From VXPQ01 sp965117025 (lineage in GTDB: Bacteria; Bacteroidota; Rhodothermia; Rhodothermales; VXPQ01): 64,000 nucleotides of DNA. The notes under the pieces were generated by a model. The model made no database searches. It saw only the letters and a list, made by a program, of their open reading frames with translations, and was not told where the DNA came from. How positions within the stretch are numbered: position 1 is the stretch's first letter; every line of letters begins with the position of its first letter. The position numbers and the translations under genes are program-made. Shown piece by piece: positions 39,367 to 48,778 of the stretch. The stretch is taken from assembly GCA_965117025.1 (NCBI GenBank), contig OZ220746.1, positions 372,001 to 436,000 of the forward strand, in the 5' to 3' direction.

Positions 39367-40170
39367 CTAATGCGCCAGAAGCCAGTCGGCCACGCGAGGA
39401 TTGAAGTCCTCGATACACTCCCAGTGAAATGCATGGCCCGCCCCCGGATACATATGCAACTCCGCGTTCGGAATCCCCGCAGCCACTTCTTCCACCATCC
39501 AGGGCGGCACGAAAATATCCTCTTCCCCGCCAATGACCAGGGTCGGGGCCGTAATCTGCGGAAGCGCCTCCAGTACATTATGCTCGATGCAGGCATGCCC
39601 CTGCCCCTCCAGCCCGTGCAGAGGTTGCGGATCCTCGCCCATAGCGGCATTCGTACGCTCATCGACCAATCCGGAATACCCTTCGATATCGTCCCAGGTG
39701 CCTTTCGAAAAAATGAGGAGCTGGATGTACTCCGTGAATTCTTCGGGCCGAAGGCGCGCCTTGATGGTCATCATGTGCCGGAAAATGCTGGCGGCATACC
39801 GGTCGCATCGCGCCCAGGGGCACATAAGCACGAGAGAACGTACCCGCTCGGGGTTACGGATAGCCAATTGCTGTGCAATGATGCTGCCCATGGACACGCC
39901 GACTACGTGCACCCGGTCGAGTTCCAGCGCGTCGAGCAAGCCCGCCATATCGTCCGCCATCTGAGCGCTCGTGTAGCTTCCGCCGGGTTTCGAGGAACGC
40001 CCTACGCCGCGATTGTCCGGCATGATGCACCGGAAATGCGCCTTCCAGGCCTCCTTGTGGACCTGCCATACGGAGCCCGGGGCGGTAATGCCCATGATCA
40101 TGAGAAGCGGCGGCCCCTCGCCGGCTTCCGCGTAATACATGTCGATCCCGTTGGTCTGGACGATAGGCAT
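39367..40170 (-). CDS. Alpha/beta hydrolase
   Basis: The 267-aa protein has the alpha/beta-hydrolase fold with the nucleophile Ser93 in GVSMG, a likely acid residue in IGGEEDIFVP and the His in GAGHAFHW. The oxyanion-side motif PDNRGVGRSS is also present. It lies inside the sugar operon, so it may open a lactone or de-esterify a sugar before entry; that is inference. It lacks a signal peptide, so it is cytoplasmic. Confidence 0.9.
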   Translation of the reverse strand: MPIVQTNGIDMYYAEAGEGPPLLMIMGITAPGSVWQVHKEAWKAHFRCIMPDNRGVGRSSKPGGSYTSAQMADDMAGLLDALELDRVHVVGVSMGSIIAQQLAIRNPERVRSLVLMCPWARCDRYAASIFRHMMTIKARLRPEEFTEYIQLLIFSKGTWDDIEGYSGLVDERTNAAMGEDPQPLHGLEGQGHACIEHNVLEALPQITAPTLVIGGEEDIFVPPWMVEEVAAGIPNAELHMYPGAGHAFHWECIEDFNPRVADWLLAH

Positions 40171-40206
40171 GGCTGGTCGTGCGCTTGGAACGAATTCGAA
40201 AATCGG

Positions 40207-41106
40207 TTACGAATTGGAGAGTGCGGGCAGCAACGTGTCCCGGATCCATCTTCCGTCGTGACGGGTCACGCCATCGGGGTCATCCACCGCCTCGGCCCCT
40301 TCGTCCTCGCAGATGATCCACCCTTCGTACCCCTCCCGGACGAGCCAGTTCGTAATGCCCGCAAAATCGATCTTTCCGGCCCCCATAATGACGAATTCCG
40401 GATTGCCGTCCCAGTCCTTGTAATGGACGTGGTTGATGAGGCTCGCATACTCCTGCATCTTGGCAAGCGGGTCCATATCCCCGTTGGCGATGTGCCCGAC
40501 ATCGGGCGTCCACCCGGTGACGGATGCATCCAGGCCTTCCAGAATAATCCGGTAATCCTCTTCCGTACGGTTAATGGAAGTATGTGGAGAATTGGGATGG
40601 AATGTAGCTACCACTCCCGCATCGGCCGCCCGGCGAGACACCGCATTGACGCTGGATACGAGATGCTGTCGGCGGGCTTCGAGTTCATGGCGGCCTGTGG
40701 GAATCTGGACGATGCACAGCAACGCCCCGGGGAAGCGTTGCAACAGCCGGATCGTTTCATCGGCCTGCCGGCGCTCCTCTTCGGTTTCTTCGGGGCCGTT
40801 CCATTCGAGCACGAGCGCCACGGCGGCAAGATCGATGCCCGCCTTCCGCAGTTCATCTTCGAGCCGCGCCGGATCGGACAAGTCGCCCATCCAGGAATGC
40901 ACCGGTTCGATACCCGTAAAACCCGCCTCCGCAGACACGCGGATCATATGATCGAGGCGGTTCGCGTGCGCCTTGCCGTTTTCCTTCATGAACCAGGTGT
41001 AGACCTCGGCGCCGAAACGAAAGGAAGGAATGAATGGGTCCGACATGTGCTGAAAAAGGATATGGACAGGTTCTGTGAAAAATGGAGCGGGGATCGGTGG
41101 GGCCAT
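40207..41106 (-). CDS. Sugar phosphate isomerase/epimerase, TIM barrel
   Basis: This protein (299 aa from the ATG that directly follows the upstream TAA, or 279 aa from the Met at 41046) has the AP-endonuclease-2/xylose-isomerase-like TIM barrel: an early GAEVYTWF strand, GFTGIEPVH, and the metal-binding Glu/His/Asp pattern ending IICEDEGAEAVDDP. The 21 N-terminal residues before MSDPFIPSF look atypical. It would interconvert keto- and aldo-sugars. It differs clearly from the neighbouring isomerase, so the two may act on successive intermediates. Confidence 0.82.
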   Translation of the reverse strand: MAPPIPAPFFTEPVHILFQHMSDPFIPSFRFGAEVYTWFMKENGKAHANRLDHMIRVSAEAGFTGIEPVHSWMGDLSDPARLEDELRKAGIDLAAVALVLEWNGPEETEEERRQADETIRLLQRFPGALLCIVQIPTGRHELEARRQHLVSSVNAVSRRAADAGVVATFHPNSPHTSINRTEEDYRIILEGLDASVTGWTPDVGHIANGDMDPLAKMQEYASLINHVHYKDWDGNPEFVIMGAGKIDFAGITNWLVREGYEGWIICEDEGAEAVDDPDGVTRHDGRWIRDTLLPALSNS

Positions 41107-41961
41107 TTAACCGGCTGCCGTTTCGCGTAGCTGCCGTTTGATGAAGGCATACCCCTGTTCCGCAATATCCCAGGGCTCGGAGAAACTTCGCCACACGTTG
41201 ATCGCATTCGCAAAGTCCGGATCGGCCCGCGTGAACGACTCGATAGTGAGCCACCCCTTGTAGCCTACCTCCTTCAATGTTTCGAACACCTCCTTCCAGG
41301 CTACAACCCCGTCGCCCGGCGTGCCCCGGTCGTTCTCGCTGATATGCACATGGACCAGATGGGGCGCAGCCGTGCGGATAGCCCCGGCGAAGGATTTTTC
41401 CTCGATGTTCGAATGATGGGTGTCGAACATGACCTGCACGAACGGATGATCCACCATTTCGGTCAGTTCAACCAGTTGCTGCATCGTGTTGCACAAGTAA
41501 CATTCGAAGCGGTTCAGCGCCTCCAGCGCCAGCATGACGCCGGCCTGTTCCGCGTATTCGCCTGCCTCGCGCAGCACTTCTGCGCTCCACTTGGCCTCGT
41601 CCGGGGTGGGAGCCGCTTTCGTAAACCAGGCAAAGGCGGAGTGGAACGGTCCGCAGATCACGTCCGCGCCCGTATCCACGGCCCGATCGATAGCCCACTG
41701 GATTTTCTCCAGGCCCTGTTGCCGGACGGCGGCGTCGGAACTGGCCGGGTTGTGCTCCGGCGCCAGCGCAAGACACGACGAGCACTCCATATCCAGATCG
41801 GCCAGAAATCTCCCGAGGCTGCGGTATGCAGCCGCATCCTGTGCCCCCATCGAATACTCTATCCCGTCGTATCCGATGTCCCGGATCCGTTCAATGTGCG
41901 GGTAAAGCGCTTCCGATACGGTGGCGGACCAGGGAAGCAGGTTGAAGCCGATGCGGTGCAT
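41107..41961 (-). CDS. Sugar phosphate isomerase/epimerase (hydroxypyruvate-isomerase-like)
   Basis: The 284-aa TIM-barrel protein (DIGYDGIEYSMG, ALEALNRFECYL, QVMFDTHHSNIEE and HVHISENDRGTPGDG) fits the IolI/hydroxypyruvate-isomerase-like group; the Glu, Asp-His and His residues visible in these segments are typical metal ligands. It is the first gene of the five-gene sugar operon, with the next gene starting immediately after its stop. Confidence 0.85.
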   Translation of the reverse strand: MHRIGFNLLPWSATVSEALYPHIERIRDIGYDGIEYSMGAQDAAAYRSLGRFLADLDMECSSCLALAPEHNPASSDAAVRQQGLEKIQWAIDRAVDTGADVICGPFHSAFAWFTKAAPTPDEAKWSAEVLREAGEYAEQAGVMLALEALNRFECYLCNTMQQLVELTEMVDHPFVQVMFDTHHSNIEEKSFAGAIRTAAPHLVHVHISENDRGTPGDGVVAWKEVFETLKEVGYKGWLTIESFTRADPDFANAINVWRSFSEPWDIAEQGYAFIKRQLRETAAG

Positions 41962-42260
41962 AACGGGTTGGGGGCGGTTTCAGGGCACAGGATCAGGAAT
42001 TAGGAGGTGGGGGCAAGATAAGGAAGCGGTTGGAAAGCGGGGAACTGCCGGAACGAATCAGGCCGGTCATTGCGAAAAGGGAAGCTTTCAGGAAATACGA
42101 AAACGATACATCCATGAGAAAAATCGCCTTTTGCCGTATATTCCCAAATCACGTAATCAGGGTACGGCACAAAAAATCGAGGCCTCTTGCGGATCGGCAA
42201 AAGTACCGCATGCCTGCCATAGACCCTATTTAATTCATTATCTGAACCCCCGAACACAAT
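41962..42260. promoter_or_regulatory. Boundary between sugar operon and McrBC island
   Basis: These 299 bases separate divergent genes. Base composition shifts from GC-rich to AT-rich toward the right side, where the low-GC mcrB gene begins. Promoters for both directions should lie here. I see no ORF, tRNA or attachment-site-like repeat. Confidence 0.4.
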
Positions 42261-44417
42261 ATGAGCGCCGATTCAGCCAAAATCGGATCACCAGTACATT
42301 GGTTTGTAAGCGCGACGTTTAAAGAATGGGGCGGCAAGCGCTATGCGGATGAATTCCTAAGAAATGGAATTTGGGAATACCGTGGAGAAGATACTGAATT
42401 TGAAGAAATGATATTATCTATGCAGCCCAATGAGTGGATAGCAATTAAAGGAGGAACTCGTAGAAAAGATGATAAAGGAAAAAAGGTACAGATGATGCTC
42501 ATAAAGGCAACGGGAAAGATCGTTGAAAATTTAAAGGATGGCAAACGTGTCACCGTTGATTGGAATGCTCGATTGCCCAAGGAACCTGTATGGTACCTCC
42601 CTAAATCACGATGGATATCAGAATCTGTTGTAAAAATTGAAGCTGGGGACACGAGAAATGATGCCTTGATTGCTTTTACATTCGACAACAAACCACAGCC
42701 TATAGGTCTATTTAGACCTGGGATAGACATCAATAACGGAGAAGAAGAAATTGAATCTGAAAATAATAATGAAAATGGTATTAAAGAATCAAATCTCGCG
42801 CAAAATATCATTCTCTACGGCCCGCCGGGCACTGGCAAGACCTATGATACCAAACGACAAGCGCTTGAATTATTACAAGCGCCCGAGCTACTAATGGTCA
42901 AAGACGAGGTTGAAGATATTGCGGAAGAAGTTATCACCGAACTATTTAGTGAATATCAGTCAAAGGGACAGATCGAGTTTGTGACCTTCCATCAGTCTTA
43001 CGGCTATGAGGATTTTATCGAAGGACTCCGGCCGGTTCTTGATGAGGCAGGGGAGAAAGATGTTCACTACGAAATGCACAATGGGATATTTAAGCGCATT
43101 GCTCTGCGGGCTGCTTCTGAGGGATTGCCAAAAACAACGGAGGGATTGGATTTTGAAGATCTGTGGGCACTTCTTGTTGAAGATATTCGGACCAGTGAGG
43201 ATGTTATTATTGCTCAGAGTAAATCGGAAAAAGATTATGTTCTTAGAATCTCGGGGCGTAACAACATTGAAATCTTCCGATACGAAATAAATTCTGAAAA
43301 CGATGAAGAGGATATTAAAATTTCAACCAAAAAATTGATTGCTTCAAAGAAAAATAGTAGAGAACTTTGGGGGAATTTTCATGAAGATCCAAATAAGCTC
43401 ACTTCAGAACGGTCTAAGGATATATTGAAAATTGGTCATCACTATACTGCTTTGTGGATTGTTTATAGTAAATTATTTGAACTGAGCAAGAAACAAGATA
43501 TATCCAGCCCTCAAATTGGAAATATTGCCCGTGAAGAAAAAGTCCGAGTTGCGCTGGAAAATAATTCCAAATTTGAATTCCCCTTAAACTGCCAACAATA
43601 TGTGCTTATTATCGACGAAATCAATCGGGGCAATATAAGCAAAATTCTTGGGGAATTGATGACCTTGCTCGAACCGGACAAGCGACTTGGAGCTGCTAAC
43701 GAATTGAGGCTACCCTTGGCCTACTCGCCCCAATCACGCTTTGGCGTACCGCCCAATCTGCATATCCTCGGAACGATGAACACGGCGGACCGGTCGATCG
43801 CGTTGATGGATGTGGCCTTAAGACGCCGCTTCACTTTCCAAGAGGTCATGCCTAACCAAGAGGTTCTTGAGAACAAGTTACAAGGCGATCCGCCCATTGT
43901 GAGGTTGGTTATTGACCTGTTCAAAAAACTGAACAAACGGATACGCTTCCTCTATGACCGGGATCACCAGATCGGACATGCATACTTCCTTGGTGTAAAG
44001 ACCCTGGATGATTTGCGCCTTGTTTTTGCTGATCGGGTGATTCCCCTCCTCCAGGAGTACTTCTACGATGACTGGAACAAGATATGCATGGTGCTTGGCT
44101 GTCCTTACGATGACAATGGAAAACCGATCTCCAATGGGAAAGACAGATATCAGCACCCGATCATAAAGGCGGATAATTTTTCGGAAACAGACACGCCCGG
44201 CTTCGACCACAACGAGTACGAAGACCGGGTGGATTTCAGTATAACGCCGGAATTCCAAAATGGTGGAATGAAGGAGGATGACCTCATCTGCACATTCCTC
44301 GGGATACTGCAAATCGAGCAGGATGATTTCGATAAACGCTTTAAGGAACTTGCGGGTGATGAAACCTCACCGGATAAGGAGGAAGCCGGAGAAAAAACAG
44401 TGGAGGACGTTTCGTGA
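42261..44417 (+). CDS. McrB-like AAA+ GTPase of a type IV restriction system
   Basis: The 718-aa protein has Walker A GPPGTGKT at 187-194, Walker B IIDEIN at 450-455 with the NRG signature of McrB at 455-457, and the sensor motif MNTADRSIALMDVALRRRF. In McrBC this motor uses GTP. Residues 10-130 form a separate N-terminal domain (VHWFVSATF..., NEWIAIKGG) that looks EVE/PUA-like and may read a modified base; this is weak evidence. The gene is strikingly AT-rich compared with its neighbours (18 G/C in the 60 bases from 43321), suggesting recent acquisition. McrC follows with a 4-base overlap. Confidence 0.9.
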   Translation: MSADSAKIGSPVHWFVSATFKEWGGKRYADEFLRNGIWEYRGEDTEFEEMILSMQPNEWIAIKGGTRRKDDKGKKVQMMLIKATGKIVENLKDGKRVTVDWNARLPKEPVWYLPKSRWISESVVKIEAGDTRNDALIAFTFDNKPQPIGLFRPGIDINNGEEEIESENNNENGIKESNLAQNIILYGPPGTGKTYDTKRQALELLQAPELLMVKDEVEDIAEEVITELFSEYQSKGQIEFVTFHQSYGYEDFIEGLRPVLDEAGEKDVHYEMHNGIFKRIALRAASEGLPKTTEGLDFEDLWALLVEDIRTSEDVIIAQSKSEKDYVLRISGRNNIEIFRYEINSENDEEDIKISTKKLIASKKNSRELWGNFHEDPNKLTSERSKDILKIGHHYTALWIVYSKLFELSKKQDISSPQIGNIAREEKVRVALENNSKFEFPLNCQQYVLIIDEINRGNISKILGELMTLLEPDKRLGAANELRLPLAYSPQSRFGVPPNLHILGTMNTADRSIALMDVALRRRFTFQEVMPNQEVLENKLQGDPPIVRLVIDLFKKLNKRIRFLYDRDHQIGHAYFLGVKTLDDLRLVFADRVIPLLQEYFYDDWNKICMVLGCPYDDNGKPISNGKDRYQHPIIKADNFSETDTPGFDHNEYEDRVDFSITPEFQNGGMKEDDLICTFLGILQIEQDDFDKRFKELAGDETSPDKEEAGEKTVEDVS

Positions 44418-45775
44418 AGCGCATAGTCATCCGAGAGCATGAGCAGATTGTCCGAAGCGATCAGGACGGCGCAGACTCAGGTGACAATCAACACCTCAAT
44501 TCACGCCTTTACGACCAGCTCAAGCGCTTCGATCAGCGTGGGCGCAAAGCAAAGGATCAGGTATTCGCATGGGGAGATCGGCGCGCTCGAGCACAGCAAT
44601 GGGTTGGAGTCATCCAGGTATCAGGCCTTCAGGTTGAAATACTTCCCAAGGTGGATACCACAGAATCCAAAGAGCACAACCAGGGAGAAGATGAAGCGCG
44701 CCACAACCTCCTGTATATGCTCGCTGTCGCAGGCGACATACCAGTGAGAGATCGCGATGTGGCACATCTTGCGAACCGCAAGGCCCCTCTCTCCGAACTG
44801 CTCATAGCTATCTTTGCGAAGAGACTTCGTCAGGAACTGCTGCTCGGCGCTGAATACGCTTACCTGCAGCGGGAGGAAAACCTTCGACGATTCAAGGGTA
44901 AACTAATAATGTCTTCGCAAATACTTCACAATTCGGCGCACCGCGAACGTTTCTTCTGCCGGTTTGACGAGTTTTCCAAAGATACGGCAATGAACCGCAT
45001 CTTCCGATTCGCGTGCTTCACGCTTCTTGGCTGGACGCATACCCGATCAACCCAGGACAAACTCCGGCATTGCCTGCTATTGCTCGACGGCGTTGAGCAT
45101 GTATCGATCCATGACGAAATGTTTGAGCAGATCCATATTACACGACAGAATGAACGATTCGCTGACGTACTCCATTTTTGCCGGCTGATCCTTCAGGCTC
45201 ATTCGCCTGCCACGAATGCAGGAAAACAACGCAGTTTCTCGCTGTTGTTCGACATGAACCGCGTCTTTGAAGCCTTCGTAACAGCCTTTATGAGGAAATG
45301 GGTGATGCCTTTGCCTTCTTTTCCCGAACATCGTCTCTTTCCCCAAGCCAAGTGGCGACAACGCCATCTAATAACCCGCGATGGGAAGGGCGTGCTTTCA
45401 CTGCGTCCCGATCTGCTCATAGAAGCCCCGGAGGACAACTCCAGACTTGTTTTGGACACCAAGTGGAAAAGACTCTCCGGAAGTGGTGCTCGTGGTGGCG
45501 TAGGTGCCGGCGATCTGTACCAACTGTATGCCTATACCCAACGATATGGCTGCAGACGCAGCATTCTTCTCTATCCTCGTGTATCGGAAGCCAAGTCCCA
45601 CGACTTCGATATTGCCGGTTGCTCTGATAAGCCCACCGGCGAACAGGTCCTTGTACGGTATGTCAACCTTCATCGCAACCTGCGCGAAGAGCGGAAATGC
45701 CTTGCCCGGGAACTCAAGGAGATCGTAGAAGAAGGTCTCGGAGCCGAACCGCAACGCTCTTCCGTTGTGGGGTAG
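44414..45775 (+). CDS. McrC-like nuclease subunit
   Basis: The 453-aa protein starts at GTG overlapping the mcrB stop (GTGA). It resembles McrC: an N-terminal domain that would bind McrB, then a PD-(D/E)XK nuclease with Asp333 in LRPDLLI and Asp348-Thr-Lys350 in VLDTKWK. McrBC cuts DNA carrying modified cytosines in many systems. The gene is more GC-balanced than mcrB. It is the second half of the type IV pair. Confidence 0.9.
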   Translation: MKRIVIREHEQIVRSDQDGADSGDNQHLNSRLYDQLKRFDQRGRKAKDQVFAWGDRRARAQQWVGVIQVSGLQVEILPKVDTTESKEHNQGEDEARHNLLYMLAVAGDIPVRDRDVAHLANRKAPLSELLIAIFAKRLRQELLLGAEYAYLQREENLRRFKGKLIMSSQILHNSAHRERFFCRFDEFSKDTAMNRIFRFACFTLLGWTHTRSTQDKLRHCLLLLDGVEHVSIHDEMFEQIHITRQNERFADVLHFCRLILQAHSPATNAGKQRSFSLLFDMNRVFEAFVTAFMRKWVMPLPSFPEHRLFPQAKWRQRHLITRDGKGVLSLRPDLLIEAPEDNSRLVLDTKWKRLSGSGARGGVGAGDLYQLYAYTQRYGCRRSILLYPRVSEAKSHDFDIAGCSDKPTGEQVLVRYVNLHRNLREERKCLARELKEIVEEGLGAEPQRSSVVG

Positions 45776-45857
45776 CGCGTTAACTGTATCCCGGTTTCAC
45801 ACCTGCCAATCAGCCCAAATTCCCCCCATCCGGCAGGAACCCAGCGAAAGAAGAGGC

Positions 45858-45872
45858 TTAATCAGAGTATCC
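45858..45872 (+). repeat. Dispersed palindromic repeat, copy C (core only)
   Basis: The exact 12-mer ATCAGAGTATCC occurs at 45861-45872, preceded by TTA as in fuller copies. It lies just upstream of the Uma2 gene, in the gap after McrC. Confidence 0.6.
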
Positions 45873-45912
45873 TGTACTCTATCCCTATTCCCGACATTGC
45901 AGGAGACTTCCC

Positions 45913-46515
45913 ATGCCCGCAACCCAAACCAATAAGCCCGCCGTGCGCCCTCGCCCAAGCAGCGACCTCCCGCAAACCATGACGGCGGAAGAATACGTTG
46001 CGCTGCCAAAGCGGCTACACGGCTACAGCTATGAATTGGTGCAGAACGTACTGGTCCTGCGCGATCCAGGGCCACGTTGGATCCATGGGTCCGTACAAGG
46101 CAACTTGCAACGCTATCTCCACGAATGGATGGAAAAATTCGGACACGGCGCCGTGGCCGTAGAGGTAGATTGCCTCCTCAGCGAAGCCCCGGATACCATT
46201 CGCATCCCCAACGTAGCCGTGCTACTCCAGCCATTCGATGCGGAGAACGCATTCCATGGCCGCGTGCGAGGCGCGCCGGACATTGCGATCGAAGTGCTGT
46301 CTGCCTCCAACAGCCCGCAGGAAATGCGCGACAAAACAAGCGAGTACTTCCAGGCGGGCGCCCTCCGGGTGTGGATCGTAGATCCGGAAACCCGCACGAT
46401 CGTCATTCACAAGGCGGATGGGACAAACACCCTGTTCGGGGGCGGGGATCGTCTCGAAGACCCTGAAATACTGCCGGGCTTTTCGCTGGAGATGCAGAAG
46501 ATATTCGGAGCATGA
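45913..46515 (+). CDS. Uma2-family endonuclease-like protein
   Basis: The 200-aa protein belongs to the Uma2 (DUF820) group, which has a PD-(D/E)XK-like fold. Key segments are the N-terminal MTAEEYVALP, the central GAPDIAIEVLSASNS with the catalytic Asp/Glu region, and RVWIVDPETRTIVIH. Its last 15 codons (ILPGFSLEMQKIFGA) are echoed by a remnant at 52312-52359. Role unknown; Uma2 genes are common in mobile regions and often lie alone. Confidence 0.85.
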   Translation: MPATQTNKPAVRPRPSSDLPQTMTAEEYVALPKRLHGYSYELVQNVLVLRDPGPRWIHGSVQGNLQRYLHEWMEKFGHGAVAVEVDCLLSEAPDTIRIPNVAVLLQPFDAENAFHGRVRGAPDIAIEVLSASNSPQEMRDKTSEYFQAGALRVWIVDPETRTIVIHKADGTNTLFGGGDRLEDPEILPGFSLEMQKIFGA

Positions 46516-46802
46516 AACACCAGCCAGTTCCAGAAAACACCTCTACAACCCCCTCCTCACCGCCTCCAAGGAACACGCCATCCGACAACCCTTCGAGCAA
46601 GAGCCGGATACCGGCGCATGCAGCGTGAATTACACGGTGGCGGAGTTGCTGGCGCGGGGGAAAAGGGTTTTGTAAAGAGATTTTTCAAGAAATAATTCAA
46701 AAATAATAACGAGCGGGAGAAGCCGCACAACAGGGAAAGCGGCGTTTGCCCGAAGGATCGACAAGGCATATCTTGATTCACGCAAGAGCATAAAATGCCC
46801 CC
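46516..46802. other. Gap before the ATPase/nuclease cassette
   Basis: These 287 bases hold no convincing gene; a +-strand frame at 46418-46675 is a shadow of the Uma2 end. On the minus strand 46543-46568 resembles the 3' end of the isomerase gene at 53552 (see the remnant feature). The right half (46675-46720) is AT-rich and is the likely promoter for the cassette. Confidence 0.4.
46543..46568 (-). pseudogene. Possible isomerase 3'-end remnant
   Basis: On the minus strand these bases read SLEAVRRGL then stop, and they match 53552-53577, the end of the TIM-barrel isomerase (MEAVRKGL, stop), at 24 of 26 bases. A few residues further upstream are conservative matches, then similarity ends. It may be a remnant of a second copy, moved during rearrangement; chance similarity remains possible. 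Confidence 0.35.
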
Positions 46803-48281
46803 ATGAACGACTCGTCCGTAAAAAATACGCTCAAAGTAAAGAATTTTGGGCCGATCATTGAGGCCAAAATCGACCTGCGCCCGTTGACGGTGTTCGTCGG
46901 ACCGAGCAATACGGGCAAGTCGTATCTGGCAATCCTGATTTATGCGCTACATAAGCATTTCAGCCGAGAACAAAGAGAATTCATGTTCTGGCGCCCTGCA
47001 AAATGGAATTCATCCCCAACCACCAACGCGCTCGCCGAGTGGCGCAAACATTCTCTTGCGGACAAAAAAATTCCGGCCGGGGGTAGCATAGTCGAACTAC
47101 CCAACGCGATGAAAGATGAAATGTGCGGCATATTGGACAGGCGCGGCGAAGATATCTGGGAAAAGCTCCGTTGGTGTTTGGGCATGGATACAACGAATGG
47201 ATTAATCCGAAAGGGTAGTCGGGAAGGCGCATTCATCGGATTTCGAAGAGATACATCGGGAAATTCGGTGCTCTTCGAGCACGAGTTGACTATCGAAAAG
47301 CAGATACCCGGGGTGAAAACGACAATCTCTGAGGGACTAAAGGCCAAGTTCGACACGAGCCATTTTCTAAGCTACACGGACCCAATGATAGGATTAGAAG
47401 AAGGCGAAATGTGGTATGACTACTTCATCGATTGCATAGAGCCTCAACTCTTCGGGCCGCTTTATTCTCGCGCTTTCTATCTCCCGGCTGATCGGACAGG
47501 CATAATGCATGCGCATGACACCGTCGTCAGCGCTGTAATAGGAAACGCGCCCATGGCGGGTCTGCGACCCGATGTCAGTACCCCCATGCTTTCGGGGGTG
47601 CTTTCGACCTTTCTGCAGGAATTGATCGCCCTCGGCCGCGGGCAGAACGTGCGCAGAAGAGTTAGCGAGTCCGAACGGCAGCAGCACAATCTGGACAAGA
47701 AAATCGAAGCATCCATTCTTGACGGATCGGTGCACGTCGACAGATCAGGGATAATAGGCTATCCACATTTTGTGTACCGCCCAAAAGGCTGGAAGGACGA
47801 CTTGCCTCTGATGCATGCTTCGTCCATGGTGTCGGAGATTGCGCCGGTGGTGTTGTATCTGCGCCATATGGTCCGTCAGGAAGATGTCCTTATTGTTGAA
47901 GAACCGGAAGCGCACCTGCATCCGGCCATGCAGGTCAAATTCACCCGCCAGCTCGCCGCGCTCGTGCACGCCGGCATCAGGGTAATTATCACCACACACA
48001 GCGAGTGGGTGCTGGAAACACTCGCCAATCTGGTGCGGACGTCGAAACTCCCTGAAGAACGAAGAAAAGGAATCGAGAGCGCAGATCCGGCGCTCCGGCC
48101 CGATCAGGTAGGCGCATGGTTGTTTAAATCCAAGAACCGCCCTAAGGGGTCGATAGTGGAAAAATTGGAGTTGGATACGGAAACCGGCCTGTTTCAAACA
48201 GACTTCGACCCGGTAAGCGAAGCTCTGTACAACGAAGGAATAGGGATCTCCAATCGGTTGCGGGAGGGCGGCAAAGAGTGA
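46803..48281 (+). CDS. AAA/ABC-type ATPase of a defence cassette (gene A)
   Basis: The 492-aa protein has a RecF/OLD-type ABC ATPase fold. Walker A GPSNTGKS lies at 33-40, Walker B LIVEEPEAHLHP at 363-374 with the catalytic Glu366/367, and the switch His399 in TTHSE. The middle is a helical insertion of about 300 residues. No TOPRIM domain is present, unlike OLD nucleases, so nuclease activity would come from the partner. The next gene overlaps it by 4 bases (GTGA), suggesting a fixed stoichiometric pair. The family is recognised; the exact system is not. Confidence 0.85.
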   Translation: MNDSSVKNTLKVKNFGPIIEAKIDLRPLTVFVGPSNTGKSYLAILIYALHKHFSREQREFMFWRPAKWNSSPTTNALAEWRKHSLADKKIPAGGSIVELPNAMKDEMCGILDRRGEDIWEKLRWCLGMDTTNGLIRKGSREGAFIGFRRDTSGNSVLFEHELTIEKQIPGVKTTISEGLKAKFDTSHFLSYTDPMIGLEEGEMWYDYFIDCIEPQLFGPLYSRAFYLPADRTGIMHAHDTVVSAVIGNAPMAGLRPDVSTPMLSGVLSTFLQELIALGRGQNVRRRVSESERQQHNLDKKIEASILDGSVHVDRSGIIGYPHFVYRPKGWKDDLPLMHASSMVSEIAPVVLYLRHMVRQEDVLIVEEPEAHLHPAMQVKFTRQLAALVHAGIRVIITTHSEWVLETLANLVRTSKLPEERRKGIESADPALRPDQVGAWLFKSKNRPKGSIVEKLELDTETGLFQTDFDPVSEALYNEGIGISNRLREGGKE

Positions 48282-48778
48282 GTGAAATAGTACAGGCGGT
48301 CTCTCACGCCGTTCATCCAAACTGTCAGGTTATAAAATGTCTCAAGCAAGGGTGCGGCGTGTCTATGGAAGGAGCGCCTGCAAATCGTGTTTTAGTCGAC
48401 CTCGATTGCGACAATCTGGATATCGCTTGGGGCGACGGCGATAAATATTGCGACTATCTATTTATCGGAGAAGAAAAGGTTACAGCCTATGTCGCACCGA
48501 TTGAACTGAAGGGTGGCAGCTTTAGGGCAAGCGAGGTAATTGAGCAGCTTCAGGGAGGGGCTAATGCGGCCGACAAGTGGCTCCCGCCCGGCGATGCTTT
48601 CCAATTTGTGCCTGTTCTGGTTCATGGGAAAGGCATAAATCGAGAGGATCTCAAAAAATTGCGCAGAGCCAAAATCAAACTGCGCAAACACGAGCCAGCG
48701 CCTTTTCTTATCCGTTGCAAGAGTAAGAGCAAGGGCACGGGCATACTCGCATCGGCATTCAGGCACAAGGCCCAATGA
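48278..48778 (+). CDS. Putative PD-(D/E)XK-type effector (gene B)
   Basis: The 166-aa protein begins at GTG overlapping the ATPase stop. Asp59 (CDYLFI) is followed 17 residues later by Glu76-Leu-Lys78 in APIELKGG, the D-(X)16-ExK spacing of PD-(D/E)XK nucleases, and a downstream helix with Gln89 and Gln92 (VIEQLQGG) resembles the motif after the active site. The N-terminus has a CX4CX4C arrangement (Cys16, 21, 26). I infer a nuclease partner of ATPase A. I do not recognise a named family, and nuclease activity is unproven. Confidence 0.6.
   Translation: MSEIVQAVSHAVHPNCQVIKCLKQGCGVSMEGAPANRVLVDLDCDNLDIAWGDGDKYCDYLFIGEEKVTAYVAPIELKGGSFRASEVIEQLQGGANAADKWLPPGDAFQFVPVLVHGKGINREDLKKLRRAKIKLRKHEPAPFLIRCKSKSKGTGILASAFRHKAQ

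Noticed and set aside
39370..41130. 586-aa plus-strand open frame
   Set aside because: It lies opposite the hydrolase and isomerase genes and lacks any recognisable family; the minus-strand genes have clear motifs.
46418..46675. 85-aa open frame after Uma2
   Set aside because: Overlaps the Uma2 3' end out of frame and has no start context or family match.
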